This document shows positions 20,317-33,042 of a stretch of DNA of 64,000 nucleotides, piece after piece (position 1 is the first letter of the stretch; each line of letters starts with the position of its first letter). This DNA comes from Dasypus novemcinctus. Lineage: Eukaryota; Chordata; Mammalia; Cingulata; Dasypodidae. Position numbers and translations under genes: made by a program. Under the pieces are notes generated by a model. That model was not told the DNA's origin. It saw nothing but the letters and a program-made list of their open reading frames with translations, and did not search any database. Location of the stretch: the NCBI RefSeq assembly GCF_030445035.2, contig NC_080675.1, forward strand, positions 63,380,544 to 63,444,543, read 5' to 3'.

Positions 20317-20526
20317 TTGGACATTAAAGATACTTCTGATGAGGACTTAGAAATAAATGATGGTTGGAACGAAGGTGATCCTCACTTTAAAGTGGCAGAG
20401 AACTTGGCAAAATTGACTCCAGATGTTCAATGGAAAGCAGAATTTGAAAGTGATGAGCTTAGGTATTTAGCTGAGATTTCCAAAGTAAATGTAGAAAATG
20501 TGGCCTGGTTTCTCCTTGAAGCTTAA
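20317..20526 (+). pseudogene. MaLR internal reading-frame remnant
   Basis: A 69-codon acidic frame (starting MDIKDTSDEDLE) lies in the internal region shortly after the 5' LTR. Similar Glu/Lys-rich remnants occur in THE1/MST internal sequences and are thought to derive from an ERVL-type gag. It is followed by a stop and further broken pieces to about 20680. There is no evidence of function. Confidence 0.45.
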
Positions 20527-20980
20527 AGGAAAATGCCAGAGGAAAGAGATAAGCTGATAGCAGAACTCCTAGGCACTTAGAAAGCAGAAGTTGATGGTTT
20601 GGGAAATTCTGAGCTTCCAGAAAACAAGTACCCAGAGGATAGTGCCCCACTAAATGTGAGGACTTAACTGAACTTGGAAATAAGTAGCCATTTCCTTGTA
20701 AGTCAGGATTAGAAATGCAGTTATCTAGAAAGGATTTGTGAAAAGTCGTACTGTCTGATCGTTGAGACCCCTGTGAACTTCATGCAAAACCAACAAGCTA
20801 TTTGTGAGATCTCTATGAATGAAACCAATGTCAGCCTGGACAGAAAGAGATAGGGAAGGGAGAGATTTGAAGGAAAAAATGGCTTCAAGAGGAAAACCAT
20901 GGAATCTGAGGTCTGGACTTTAGACATCTTTTTGGGTCAAGGAAGAACCCAATTCATGTGTGCAGAAAGAGTGAGTTTGG

Positions 20981-21354
20981 GGAAATGGACTTTGGCCCAG
21001 TGGTTAGGGCGTCCGTCTAACACATGGGAGGTCCGCGGTTCAAGCCCCGGGCCTCCTTGACCCATGTGGAGCTGGCCCATGCGCAGTGCTGATACGCGCA
21101 AGGAGTGCCGTGCCACACGGAGGTGTCCCCCGCGTAGGGGAGCCCCACGCGCAAGGAGTGCACCTGTAAGGAGAGCCGCCCAGCGCGAAGGAGGGAGCAG
21201 CCTGCCCAGGAATGGTGCCGCCCATACTTCCCGTGCCGCTAACGACAACAGAAGTGGACAAAGAAACAAGACACAGCAAAAAGACACAGAAAACAGACAA
21301 CCGGGGGAGGGGAGGGGAATTAAGAAATAAAAATAAATCTTAAAAAAAAAAAAA
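20981..21354 (+). mobile_element. DAS-type SINE, full length
   Basis: A tRNA-like head opens with an A box (tggcccagtgg, 20993-21003) and a B box (ggttcaagccc, 21037-21047). A CpG-rich body follows, then an A-rich end at 21342-21354. Target duplication GTGAGTTTG at 20971-20979 and 21355-21363. The many intact CpG sites and clean tail suggest a fairly young copy. The overlapping frames of 86-116 codons are SINE sequence. Confidence 0.93.
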
Positions 21355-22221
21355 GTGAGTTTGCTCCTGCATTTGAGGAGGGTGGCTCTTCCAGCCTGTT
21401 TTTAAGGGAGAATTCAATGATCCCATGTGGCAGAGAGGGTGGGCATTCCTTGATGGGTTAGGGAGCGTTAGCTCACCACCTCACTGCTCTGAGGGAATTG
21501 GACCCTTACCCCATAGATTAGGGAGAATGTTGCTGTCACCCCACTGTGGTAAGGGGTTTGAAACGGTGCTCAGAGACTGAGGAGATTATGGTCATCACTC
21601 CAATGCTTGTGGTGGGTGAGCCTAGAGCTCAGTCACCACCCAGATGCTTGATGAGGGTGGAACTGAGAAGATGGTCACTAGGAAAGCCCTTGGAAGAGGT
21701 GGACCCCCATGAGGATCTGAGGAGAAGAAACCATCTTTGGTTGACTCTCAGACTTTGAAATCTAATGGAGTAGGCTCTGCAGGTTTTCAGAACAGTTTGG
21801 GAACTGTGATGCCTGCTTTTCTTCCAGTTCTCCTTATGGTAATCCAAGTGTTTATTCTGTGACTGTCCCTCCTGTACACTGGAAGCAGTAACTTGTTTTC
21901 TAAGTTCCATGGTTCTACAGACAGAGGAGAATTTTTACCCAAGACAAACCGCATGCCTATAACTGATTTTTATGAGATTTTGTACCTAGCAGCACTACTG
22001 AAATGATTTAAGGCTTTTTGAAATATTGTGACATAATGAATGCATTTTGCATATGGAAAGAACATGTCTTTTTGGGATTCAGAGGGTGGAGTGTGACAGT
22101 TTGAATTTGGTGAATCCACAAAAAGATTGTTTTTGAACTAATCCATTTCTGGTGGGTGTAGGATCCTTTGATTACATTAGATTCCATTTGAGGGGAAATT
22201 AATTAGACCTCCTGATTACTT

Positions 22222-22316
22222 TGCCTTTTTTTTTTTTTTAAGAGGTACCAGAGATTGAACCTGGGACTTCATGCATGCAAAGCAGGTGCTCAGCCAGTGA
22301 GATTCACTCACTCCCC
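22222..22316 (-). mobile_element. Short tRNA-Ala-like SINE (DAS-related monomer)
   Basis: On the minus strand the sequence folds as a tRNA-like unit with an anticodon-loop-like ctttgcatg (TGC, alanine) and a B box ggttcaatctc, followed by a poly-A tail (the T-run at 22226-22239 on plus). It has decayed and is not a functional tRNA gene. Confidence 0.7.
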
Positions 22317-22327
22317 ATTAGTTTGCT

Positions 22328-22735
22328 TTTTTTTTTTTAAGATTTATTTTTTATTTCTCTCCCCTCTCTCCATCCCCAGTTGTCTGCTCTCTCTGTCCAT
22401 TCGCTGTGTGTTCTTCTGTGACTGCTTCTATCCTTATCAGTGGCACTGGGAATCTGTATTTTTGTTGTGTCATCTTGCTGTGTAAGCTCTCTGTGTGTGT
22501 GGCACAATTCTTGGGCAGGCTGCACCTTCTTTTGCACTGGGCAGCTCTCCTTATGGGGTGCACTCCTTGAGCATGGGGCTCCCCTATGCAGGAAACACCC
22601 TTGCATGGCACAGCACTCCTTGCTTACATCAGCACTGCGCATGGGCCAGCTCCACAACGGTCAAGGAGGCCCGGGGTTTGAACCATGGACCTCCCATGTG
22701 GTAGGTGGACACCCTATACATTGCACCAAGTCTGC
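22328..22735 (-). mobile_element. DAS-type SINE, minus strand
   Basis: T-run, then pyrimidine-rich tail, body (gcagctctccttatggggtgc...cactccttgag) and tRNA-like head (B box as tttgaaccatgg near 22678). It is more diverged from the 20981-21354 copy than that at 49751-50127. Confidence 0.88.
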
Positions 22736-22874
22736 TTCCCTGGCTTGCTTTTGATTTGCACATTTTTGCAGACTGAGAACTGTAAGATTTTACCCCTAAC
22801 AAATTTCTCATTATAAAAGCCACTCTATTTCTGGTATTTTGCATTGACAGCCTTTGGCAAACTTAGACAGTATC

Positions 22875-24329
22875 CATAATGCCAAGTTCAATTCTTATCT
22901 TACAGTGGCCACTAAATCATTGCTTGTTGAGTGAGTGACTCTGAAAAGTATTATGTATCATATACATTCCAGGGGTTCATAATTTTATCATTATCACCAA
23001 GACTTCAAATCCAGGTTCACAATGCTGACTTTAGGAATTCAAATGGCTTAGAATTTATTCTAAGAAGGTTATATTGACATGACTCAATGCTACAGTAGCT
23101 AAGGAAAGAAAGGAAATAGGTCAGGCTAAGAATTTGGTTCCAAACTGTGTCATTGTTATCCAGTGGGGATAAATAACAGCAATGAGGAAGGCGGTAGAAA
23201 AACAATATTTGAAATCTCAATCCCAAATGTATTTTAATGAATAACTATATACAGGCCTTCTAATATGTGAATAAAATTAATCAATTAAAAAGTTTCATGC
23301 TAAAATATTGGTCTTTCTGGTTCAGAGCTTCCAGTTCTTTTCAGAAGGTGTAAGCTTTGTATTCTTCCTGAAATTGTTTCCTACATTTTATTTTACTGTT
23401 GGAATATCAAAGGACAAACAATCATGATGGTCTATGTTTATAGGGATAATATGCTAAAGATGGTTATGAATTATGCTCTAGTCTTATTAGGTATTGTTAG
23501 ATATTTTAGACAGAATTATACCTTTGCTATACATAAGCAAGCAAGCAACAATTTAAATATACTCTAGGTAGCTAATTAATAGCTTAATGGCCCTAACATT
23601 ACTATTAGCAAGAACATGCATTATTCTCTGTTGCTTTTGTAAGTATAGAAAAGTTAATTAAAATTTGCCTACCTGGCAGAAGACTAAAAAAGCAGTTCTG
23701 TTACATTGTTAAATGATTTCTAAAATGAATCTGCTTAATATATAATTTGAATAACCTCACTTAGTCCTACCAAGCCTTCAATGAGAGTCTTATAACTGGC
23801 TTAATATCTTCCAGGTTGATTGTACATTAATCTGCACAGATTATTTTATTATTTCTTCGAGGAATGAAGACAACATGACCAATGTCTAGTAAGCATGTGA
23901 AGACTTTTTAAGCAACCCAGTGAAGGCTTTAGAGTTAATGTTTCATAGAATTCCAAATTTCAGATCTGTATCTTTGGGATCTCAAAACTTTAAAGTATGA
24001 GGACAGAGCTGGCCCTGGGCATGGGAGAGTAGGTGTGTTATAAGGGAAAGAAAAGGCCCATCTGCCAACATTTATCTTCTCTGTTAGCCTAAGCTGATAT
24101 CTAAAATTTCTCCACTAATATCAGTAATTTTGAATTTAAATAATCTTTCCAAATAGACTCTGTTTTAGTACAAGTATCAACCTCCTTGTAGGGAAATCCT
24201 ATTGATCACAAGTAACAGTGAGCTCATAAGTACAGATTAATGTATTGATTACTGTATTTCCACTAATATTCTTATGAATCAGTATTCTTTTTCACTTCCA
24301 AAAAACTATTAGTATTAATATTTTTTTAA
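22875..24329. other. No gene seen; AT-rich unique sequence
   Basis: No useful frame, RNA gene or recognisable repeat with ends. Confidence 0.45.
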
Positions 24330-24445
24330 GGGTGACCTACAACCCACCTATATCATAATCACCTGTGTTGCTTGCAAAAGTACAGCCTCCTGAGGCACAA
24401 GCCAGGACAACTGTATCAGATACTCTTGGAGTCATATTGTGGAAT
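24330..24445 (-). mobile_element. Possible MER5-type hAT fragment
   Basis: tatatcataatcacctgtgttgcttgcaaaagtacagcctcctgagg resembles the internal wording of MER5-type elements. It is weak and diverged. Confidence 0.3.
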
Positions 24446-24529
24446 ATACATTAAAATTTTTTCCTGCCTGAGGAATCACAGACCTATTATACTTCGCATA
24501 ATTTCAACCCTTTAAAATTTATGGCCAAC

Positions 24530-25340
24530 CATATAGACTGTTAGGGAGAATGTTGCATGTAATTTTGGGAAGCATATATATTCTGCTGTTTTTGGGTAGA
24601 GTATTCTGTAGATTTTTCTTAGACCTGGTTGGTTTATAGTTTAAGTCTTTTATTTCCCTCTTGTTCTCCTGGCTAGTTATTCTACCTTTTTTAAAAAGTG
24701 GGATACTGAAGAATTCAACACTTATTTCTGAGTTATTTTTCCCTTCACATCTGTCAGTTTTTGCTTCATGTATTTTGGAGCTCTGTTGGTAGGTATGTAT
24801 ATGCTAACAACTTAGAATTTTTGAGGAATTGATCCTTTTAGTATTAAAAAACATCTTTCTTTGTCTCTAGTGACACTTTTATCTTAAAGTCTATTTTGCC
24901 TAACATTACTATGGCCACTTCAGCTCTGTTTTGTTTCCAGTTTGCATGGTATATATTTTTCCTCCTTTTCCTTTCAACCTATTTGTGTCTTTGAATCTAT
25001 CTAAATTATATCTACCATTGACAGCACATTGGATCGTGTTTTAAAATCCATTCTACCAATATCTGTCTTTTAATTGGAGTGTTTAATCCATTTTATATTT
25101 AATGTATTAGTGATAAGGTAGGATTTATGTCTCCTGTTTTGCTATTTGTGTTCCATATGTTCTATGCCTTTTTTACCCACTATTCTTCCATAACTGCCTT
25201 CTTAAGAGCTAAATAGATAATGTTTTTGTGTTCATTTTAAATTTCTTCTTTCTTTTACTATGTTTTAAAATTTATTTTCTAAGTGGTTGCCTAGGGTATT
25301 AAAACTGACATCTTAATTTTTAATCATTTAGGTTGAATTA
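24530..25340 (-). mobile_element. LINE-1 ORF2 5' region fragment
   Basis: ctttctttgtctctagtgacacttttatcttaaagtctattttg and cttttaattggagtgtttaatccattttatatttaatg are classic antisense L1 wording from the ORF1/ORF2 endonuclease part. The frames are destroyed. Confidence 0.8.
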
Positions 25341-28020
25341 ATAGTAACTTGTTTTCTATCTGAAAGCTCCTTTGTGTGGAGTCTGGCACATATTGAAAGG
25401 CAGACTATGGCTTTAAGGGATTCCATTTTTCTCCATTCCAGTAGAACCATATAAATCTGAAAAGGGAGAGTGACAAGTGCTGAAAAGATTCACGGCCAGC
25501 TCTGACTTTTGTTTAAGAGGATTGTGGCATCATCAGAAATTGCTGCTATTTCCTATTTGTGAAATTAGCTTCTAAATAATTATAATGCTGGCGAGAAGTA
25601 TGACTTCATTCATCTCAAGTTTTTCAAATGTCTTTCATATAATGCATACTGTCAGAAACTTTATATTGAAAGTTATTCTGAAGTTAAGAGAAGGGAGGTT
25701 GAGTGAACTGATTCTGAATGGCCTTGATTTTTGTAAGTTCTAATTTGAAATCACATGCTAAAATGAGAGGGTGCAGTTGGATAAGGGTACTTCAGGAAAG
25801 TGGAAATGGTTTGAAGTGAGGGCTATGGAAAATTCAGTTATGAAGGAGTCAAGAAGAGATGAGCTTAAAGGACTAGACACATTTCTGAGTATTACAGAGC
25901 CTCACATTATATATTGTGTGGTTACACATCTTTCAATAGTAACAATTGCAATCTCACTGGGGAAATGATAGACAGTGGAGCTGGAAGAACTTGAGTTATC
26001 ACTCAATGTTGTATCTTGTGTGTTACGTGTATGGAATTTATATTGAAAACTATATTAGGAATATGAATGATCTATCTAAAACAATATAACTCTAATGGTA
26101 GAATTTTACTCCCTGTGGCTCTCAGGTGAGGGAGATGCTTTGGGCAGTTCTCTTCTTCCTCCCTGTATCATCTAAGATGGAGATGGGGCTTATTGGTCTC
26201 AATCTAATAGAGGTGAAACACATTCTCTATAGAAAGATGCAAGACATTAACAAATGGCCTCCCAACTAAATGGAACTTGGACAACTTTCACAAGAACTTT
26301 GAAAGGAGAGGATAATGCTTAAGTCACTAATATTAAGTGACTTAATGTTAATTAATGAATGTTTTAAGTCACTAATATTAAAAATGACATTCCCAACCAC
26401 TACCCCCAATGATAAGGATATCTTTCTTATAAGAATGTTGAGAATGTTATTTATATTTATCTTTTATGTATTTTTTCCTTCTTAATATCTGCCAACTTTC
26501 TGTGGGTTTTCTTTTGAATTATTTCCTTTCATGAAATTTCTCCTTTTAAAAGATTCAATAACATATAGGTTGGGACAAAATAGTGTGAAAGTCACAGAGT
26601 GATGTCTCTAAGCCACTAAAATTTTGTGATTTTGAAAATGAATTCAGAATTCTAATGGTGGTTTTTATGGATTACAAATTCATAAAATTTCACTTACAAA
26701 TTAAAGTGAAGATTTTGTCATGATCTGAATTAGATTAATTCATAAGTAGCTGGCTTGTGTTTGATAAAAATCAGTACTTTGGAGCACAGATGCTTTATTT
26801 GTGCCATGTTGACAACTCAGAGATTGTCAAATTTCTACTTCACTATTGAAGATACAGTCTGAATGAATATCTGTAAAAACATTCACTTTAAAAAACAATA
26901 AGGTTGATTTAGTAAAACCAAATTCAAAATATATACTATTTTTTAATCAATTACTTGACAAATTTAAATATTTTTTCCAAACTGATTTACATATAGACAG
27001 AAGTTGAATATAAAAAATATCCTCCAACTCATTGATGAACACTCTATTTGCCCTTGGTATCTTAAGCCCTGTGGAATTTAACTCTTTCCTCAATTAGTAT
27101 ATTATATATTTATGCTAAACTTGTAAATTCCAGTCTGATGTGAAAGTTATTTCCCACCTCTATACACCCCCCCTCCAAAGTTATAAGTACCTCTGGATGG
27201 AGGATTTTTAATGAAAGCACTTAGCTTTTAATGAAAGCACTTTCAGCCTTAGCTTTGCATCCACCCTGACACTGGAATACTTGGTATTGGCAGGTTGAAA
27301 AATTTTAAATCAAGAAAGATTTCCATGAATGATATAAGTTTTGAAATATTTTATAGCATGCTCTTTAACACTAAACCAGCCTTTCCTTCTTTAGATTTTT
27401 CTTTCAAGACATTTATGCAAATCCAAAATGACAGAAATGGGTTTAAAATGATTTCAGTATCTGAAGATTAGTAAAAAATGACAGACTTATAAAGCACTAT
27501 TCTTTTCCTGAGAGTGAAAACTTTGAGACATCTTGGGCTGGAACAGACTGGAATGAGAATAGATAAACAGATTAAAGCTATTAAATTCACCTTTGTTATT
27601 TAAGAGGCTCAATTCCTTACTCACAGGATATCCTCCAATTCCCTCTATGGGCACAGGGAAGTAATAACATCCTGCCCTGTTTAAAGGTTTTATCTTGTGT
27701 TCTCTTTATTGTATTATATTGAACTGAACATAATACAATTTTATATTATTGGCAAAATCTTTGTGATATAGGGGTGAATAATTACTTGATGAATTTGACA
27801 CAGCTCTTCACAGAAACTGACTTCTCATAAAATAGTAAAAAGCAATTTTGGCATGTATTTTCTAGCTATTTGATAAATATGTGGTTTATTGAATATCGAA
27901 CAAAATTCATTTATTGGTGCTCTTTCTTAGTTTTCAGACTTTTTCTTTCCATTTTCTCATCATAGTGACTTGCTTTATCAAAAGACTAATGGGGAGTAAA
28001 GGGCCTAATTGTTAGTGTAA
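25341..28020. other. No gene seen; AT-rich unique sequence
   Basis: Contains short local repeats only: aagtcactaatattaa twice (near 26321 and 26365), and a 23-base tandem duplication around ttttaatgaaagcactt near 27208-27243. No frame with recognisable content. Confidence 0.45.
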
Positions 28021-29460
28021 AACACTATGCAGTGCTGTGGAGAAGAATTACAGTTATGGTGGTTATGGCAGATTGTATTTTTCAAAGATGGTGTTAAATC
28101 CCAATTCCTGAGGGACACCACTTGGTGTGGCCATGAGATCAAAGAGCGTGCTGGGCATTTACTCAGGCACAATATTTATTGGGATATACAGTCAGGAGAG
28201 AATCTTGAAGGTGGTGGTTCAGAGAATGAAGCTAGCACTCTACAAAGAAATGAGAAAATGAGGGGTGATATATAAGGTATTTCAGAACAAGGACATTCCA
28301 TAGGGTATGAGAACAGAGTTCCTGCTAGGGTCATTGAAGCATACACATGGGGTGAGGTAATGTTTTCACTACGTTCCTAGGAAGGACGTTTACAAGGACC
28401 TTTACTGCTTCTGGAAGATTATAGTTTATGATACCATCTATGCATTCTCTCCCCTCTGGGGAGGGTTGTTAACTTATGTCTGGGTTATGCAGGCAGCTAT
28501 GAGCTGAGGACTTAAGGGGGCCTGGATCCCCACAGATGGCAGCAGCAATATCTCCCATCCTCCATGTTCTCCTGCAATCTGACCTTGACCTCTCCTGTTA
28601 AGAGATGGAGTCTTAATTTGCTTCCCTTCATTCTGGTCTTCCCACAGGGACTTGCTTATATGCAATAAAATGAGGTAGATGTGATGCAGCAGGATTTCCG
28701 AGGCTAGGTAAGAAGAAGGATAACAGACTCTCGTGGAATACTCATTCTCTGGATGCTCCCCCTCAATGATTCCTCTGAACTCAGCTGCCAGTACTGCCTT
28801 TTTATCTGGGCAAATGTGGCCCCTTCTCTGTGTGCTGAACCTCAGGTGGTCATTGTATTTTGGAGTGCCTTTCCTGGAATTTTCTAAGACCCCCTCTGGT
28901 GTTAGACCGGGAAGGTTGTCTATATGCAATACCCCAGGTTAGATATCCTATGTGGATCTCTTTACTGTTTCTCCATACATGGGGTTGTCCAGTTACCTGA
29001 AGGAACTCCAGGAATCACACCCATTGAGTTATGTAGGATCTCTGGCCAAGTTACGAGAAGGACAACTTGATGAGCAAATCACTCTTGTTGGTCAGGAGTA
29101 TATTCCTTTCAGGGATCATATAAGAGTGACCTGTGAGAAGGGTGCTGACAAGGTGATTTGGTGTGATGCATACTTACATTGGACATAAGATGAGTCTAGG
29201 CACAACCCTTGGTCTTGAGTTGCCTCCATGTTGGCAACTGCAGTGCAGGCTCCAGTCAATCGTGCTGTGGATCTTAAGTTGGCTGGAAGTGATGGACGTT
29301 CCTTATTGTCAATGGGACTGTTCTTCTCACTTTGCCTACAGCAGTCAATAGAAAATTATAAGAGAGACTCAGACACACTCATATGCATGTGTGCACAGAA
29401 AAAAATCCAAGCCATTGTCAAGTTATAAAGCAATCAACGGAATGAAATTCAGAAGTCTTT
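28021..29460. other. Unassigned, less AT-rich stretch, possibly old LTR or repeat
   Basis: This stretch stands out as less AT-rich than its surroundings and has frames of 151 codons (28474-28929, minus) and 78 codons (28952-29188, plus). I recognise neither product. The words acagggacttgcttatatgcaataaaatgaggtagatgtgatgcagcaggatttccgaggctagg resemble the start of an old LTR or mammal-wide repeat. I treat the frames as chance. Confidence 0.35.
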
Positions 29461-31035
29461 ACGAGGTTAAGTAATGAGTAAAATGCAAAGAACTGAGTGA
29501 GAGAGCTGAGAAAGAGACGACATTGAGCTTAGAAAGCAAAATGTTTGCATTTATTATTTTAGTGTCAAGGGATGACAAACTTCCAACAATGAACATAGAG
29601 GTGGGTAGCTGAAGGGAAGTGGAGTGCAAGTCAGTGAAACATCTGAGGAAGTGGAAGGACTCAGAATAGTGGCTTGAAATGTAAATAAAGATATTTAAAA
29701 TAGAAACCAAAATTAACTACACATAACTATACATGTAATGTCCCAGGTGAAGAATGTTTCTCCTGTACCAGTCTTAAAAGCAATTGATTGCAACTTAAAT
29801 GCAACTATTACCCAGAATCCTGGAATTCAGTGTGAAAAAAATGTTTTAAAGGATTGTATTTGAGGACCAATAAACACAAATCCTGTCAGATCAATAAACA
29901 AGAATCATGTCAGCCACGTTTAAATTTATGATTTAAACAAGATTTCTGCACTTGTTAATAAAAATAATATTGAGAATGGTGTTTATTCCCATGTGACTTT
30001 TAGACTCTTCGTACCCTGAATATATACTTTTTGCAACAGCAAATCTCCTTTCTGCTGACCTAACTTCAATGTCAAGGAAAATGTGACATTTTAAATCACT
30101 AGTGAACCACTGTTTGTCTTTAGAAACTTTTATACTTAAAAGAAACCTTGCATTTTAAGTGGTTTTTTTTTGCAATAGGAAATATGCCATTCATTGTTAT
30201 AATACAATTTCTTATTAAGAAAATAGAAATGATTATTTCCAAACAGCAACTTCATTTGGTAGCTAATAAATAATTAAGCATGATTTGGAAATGAATCTAG
30301 CCTTTTACCAAGGTCCAATTCCTCATTTTCCTTTTAGTTAGTAACTGTACCTGTATATGTCCCTGATTTGAAGGAAACAATAATAGAAATAATATAATTT
30401 GGTTCCTTTATCTAGGAAGTACTCAGATATGTACTTTAGTACATCTAGGGAGGCATAGCTCCAGTCTTTTATGACCTAATGGCTGTTAATTCTATGACTA
30501 ACAGCTCCAATGTGAGAATAATTGAAAGTGATCTCTATACTTTAGAGAAATGACCCATTGAAACCAAGATACATTATGGGAAGAAAAATTCTGAGGCAGA
30601 CTACAAAATTAAAACTCTCTAAGCCCAAGTATAGCATAAAAGACTTAGGAATTGTAATAAAAGACAAATTATAAATGGATCAGCAACTTCAAATTGTATT
30701 CAGAAAAACAGAGGATATTAAGTAAGAAGAGAATGATAATCTTCTCATCTTACCGATAATTGCATTCTTGCTGATTACTAAAAATTCTGGTTTTGATCTC
30801 TGCATTTTAAATAGAATTGAATAAAACTGGTGGGCTGGACAAAGATTAGAAGGGAAGGACTTGTTAAATTTGTGAAGAGATTTAAATTCAGAGTGATCAT
30901 ACATCCTAGTTTATGCTTGCCTTTTGTTTTTTTTTCTTCCCAGGCTTAAGGTAAAGGAGTTTAGAAAATGCTGAAGTGCTCTTTTTATAGCTTCAGTCTG
31001 ACTGTTTGCAACTTTTCTGAATAAAACTACTCAAC
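29461..31035. other. No gene seen; AT-rich unique sequence
   Basis: Only short frames; no repeat with clear boundaries. Confidence 0.45.
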
Positions 31036-31556
31036 GGCTTCATATTTACCTGTAAGATAAAGTTCAAAATGCATAATATTGATTGTTAAGTCGTTTTGTG
31101 GAACTGCCTCTGCTTACCTCCATAAATCTTTTATACTTCATCCCCCCTCTTAATTCCCCAGTCAATGCAAGAATCTTTTCAGACTAACACTCCCTCTTGT
31201 TTGGGCCAACAAATGTGTCCTTTTGGAATATTTGCTCATTCCATGCCCTACACCCAGCACTTCAATTTATTAACTCCTAATTGCACTAGAGGCTTGAAAT
31301 CAGATGACTTCTTCCAGAAAGCAGTTCCTGGACCACCAACACTTGGGTCAGTTGTTATCCATTCTAGGTATTTCCATAGCAGTTTGCACTTACTGCATTC
31401 ATGGCACTCTTCCCAACATGTTTTAATTCCACATTTATTTTATGGTATGCCTAATTAGACTGACTGCTCCAAGAGGACAGGGCCTGTTGCAGAATCAGTA
31501 TCTACCCCAGTGCCTAACTTACAATAAGCCCTCAGTGAGTACACTGAATTGGTTTG
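31036..31556 (+). mobile_element. LINE-2 3' end fragment
   Basis: ggcttcatatttacctgtaagataaagttcaaaatgc, gactgctccaagaggacagggcctgttgcag and ccagtgcctaacttacaataagccctcagtgagtac follow the L2 3' end in order. The 97-codon frame inside it is incidental. Confidence 0.82.
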
Positions 31557-32280
31557 TCAAATTGAAGAATAGAAGATACTTTGCAGTATTAAGATCCCCA
31601 TGTTGTGTTTACAGAAATAGCTAGTCAGATCAGAACAAAAATAAATTTGAAACTACTATCTGTAATTCTAGGTTGATTAATCATAAAAGTTTTACCTTAT
31701 CAAGTCTAGCAGTGACTTTAACAGCCCAGACAATGTCTGTCTTGCTTTCCTTAAATCTCAGGGCGTAGTTACTCCACAACTCCCTTGGCAGTGCGGTTTC
31801 ATTACTATAAACATACTTCATGTTAAGAAACTTACAAGACTTAATTTTTCAAAATATAAGATCTTAATGAACTCTTTAGGGATTCAACTTATTTTTTTCC
31901 TCAAGAAGGGCAGATGGTTTTCAGTGTGACAATGCATTTATTATTAGAAAAGGTCTATTCTTGTATAGCAAATGGATGTTACAGTCACCGAAGCATAAAT
32001 ATTAGTGTATACATATTACAACGAATTGTTCTGGGAGGAACTTGCTCTAACAAGCATTTTTAAGTTTCTTAATATAAAAACTTAAAAAAGATTTTGACTT
32101 TAAATTCTTAGAGTATTAATATCTTACCTTTTTAGGTATCAATTGTACTTTTCAAAATTAGGTTAATATTTTCTAACATATTTGAATAAAGAAAGCTAAT
32201 TCATGTATTTAAGACTGGTTTCATATGATATACTCTCACTGTATGTATTTTCTTTATTTACTCTAATTAATACTCTAATT
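31557..32280. other. No gene seen; AT-rich
   Basis: No frame or repeat recognised. Confidence 0.45.
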
Positions 32281-32525
32281 AAATAGTCTTACTAGGCACT
32301 CTAAGACGCTAACTTGCATGTTTTGTGAATTAACTCAAGTCTCACAACAACCCTATGAAGTAAGCATATTATTATACCCATTTTATAATTAAGGAACATA
32401 AATTCTAGGGATGTTATATGACTTGTAATAAGTTCACACAGCTAGTAAATAATTGATCTGGAATTTGAACATGCAGGCTGACTCCACAATCTGAACACTT
32501 AATCACTATGGTATTAGTCATGGGG
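32281..32525 (-). mobile_element. MIR SINE
   Basis: caacaaccctatgaagtaagcatattattatacccattttataattaaggaacataa...gttcacacagctagtaaat...gctgactcc is a nearly full-length reverse-complement MIR. Confidence 0.88.
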
Positions 32526-33005
32526 TTAAATATAAGTTTTCTATCAATAGTTTAAAGAGATTCATTTCTTACTTAGAAGTGGAAAACTCATCTGAATATG
32601 GTAGACTCACTATGAAATAGAATAAAGCTAACTTAGCATGAATAATCAGAGATTCCATGGGATAGTGAACCAGGCTCACACTTTCAAGAGGGAAACCTAA
32701 GATGGTAGACATTATAAATGAAATAAATGGTGTATCTCCAGACTTTTGTCCATTCATCCACCAATCCATTATTTTAATAAAAAATTGTTAAACTCTTTAT
32801 CACATAATATGTTTAAGTTCCATACTAAGCACTGTGAAAAAAACAAAATATATAATATAACCCCTTTCCCATAGTCTCTGTTAAGAAATAGCATTTTACA
32901 TATGAATAAACAAGTGCTTTGGGGTACTGCCGAAATTTTGCTTTACGATTAGGGTGGTGGTATTTATAATATAGACAGTGAGGCTATAGTTTCCACAAGC
33001 AATAT

Positions 33006-33008
<3 letters not shown>

Positions 33009-33042
<34 letters not shown>

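Larger units (their letters stand above)
19916..22869 (+). mobile_element. Complete ERVL-MaLR element with nested SINEs
   Basis: Two LTRs starting TGTGA(A/C)AGTTTGAATTTGGTG are present, at 19916-20168 and 22092-22869. The 3' LTR ends CA and the element is flanked by a 5-bp duplication GTATC (19911-19915 and 22870-22874), as expected for MaLR. The internal part ends in a polypurine-like cagagggtgga just before the 3' LTR, like THE1/MST internal sequences. Three DAS-type SINEs interrupt it: one internal, two in the 3' LTR. Confidence 0.82.
22092..22869 (+). repeat. 3' LTR of the MaLR element, split by two SINEs
   Basis: LTR sequence is at 22092-22220 and about 22741-22869. The interruption accounts for the size difference from the 253-bp 5' LTR. 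It ends AACTTAGACA, followed by GTATC. Confidence 0.78.

Noticed and set aside
20937-21330. Frames of 86-116 codons on both strands
   Set aside because: They lie in a DAS-type SINE; similar frames appear in the copies at 22337-22754 and 49807-50155.
22222-22316. tRNA-Ala-like sequence as a tRNA gene
   Set aside because: It has a poly-A tail and mismatched stems and is a SINE head; no intact cloverleaf.
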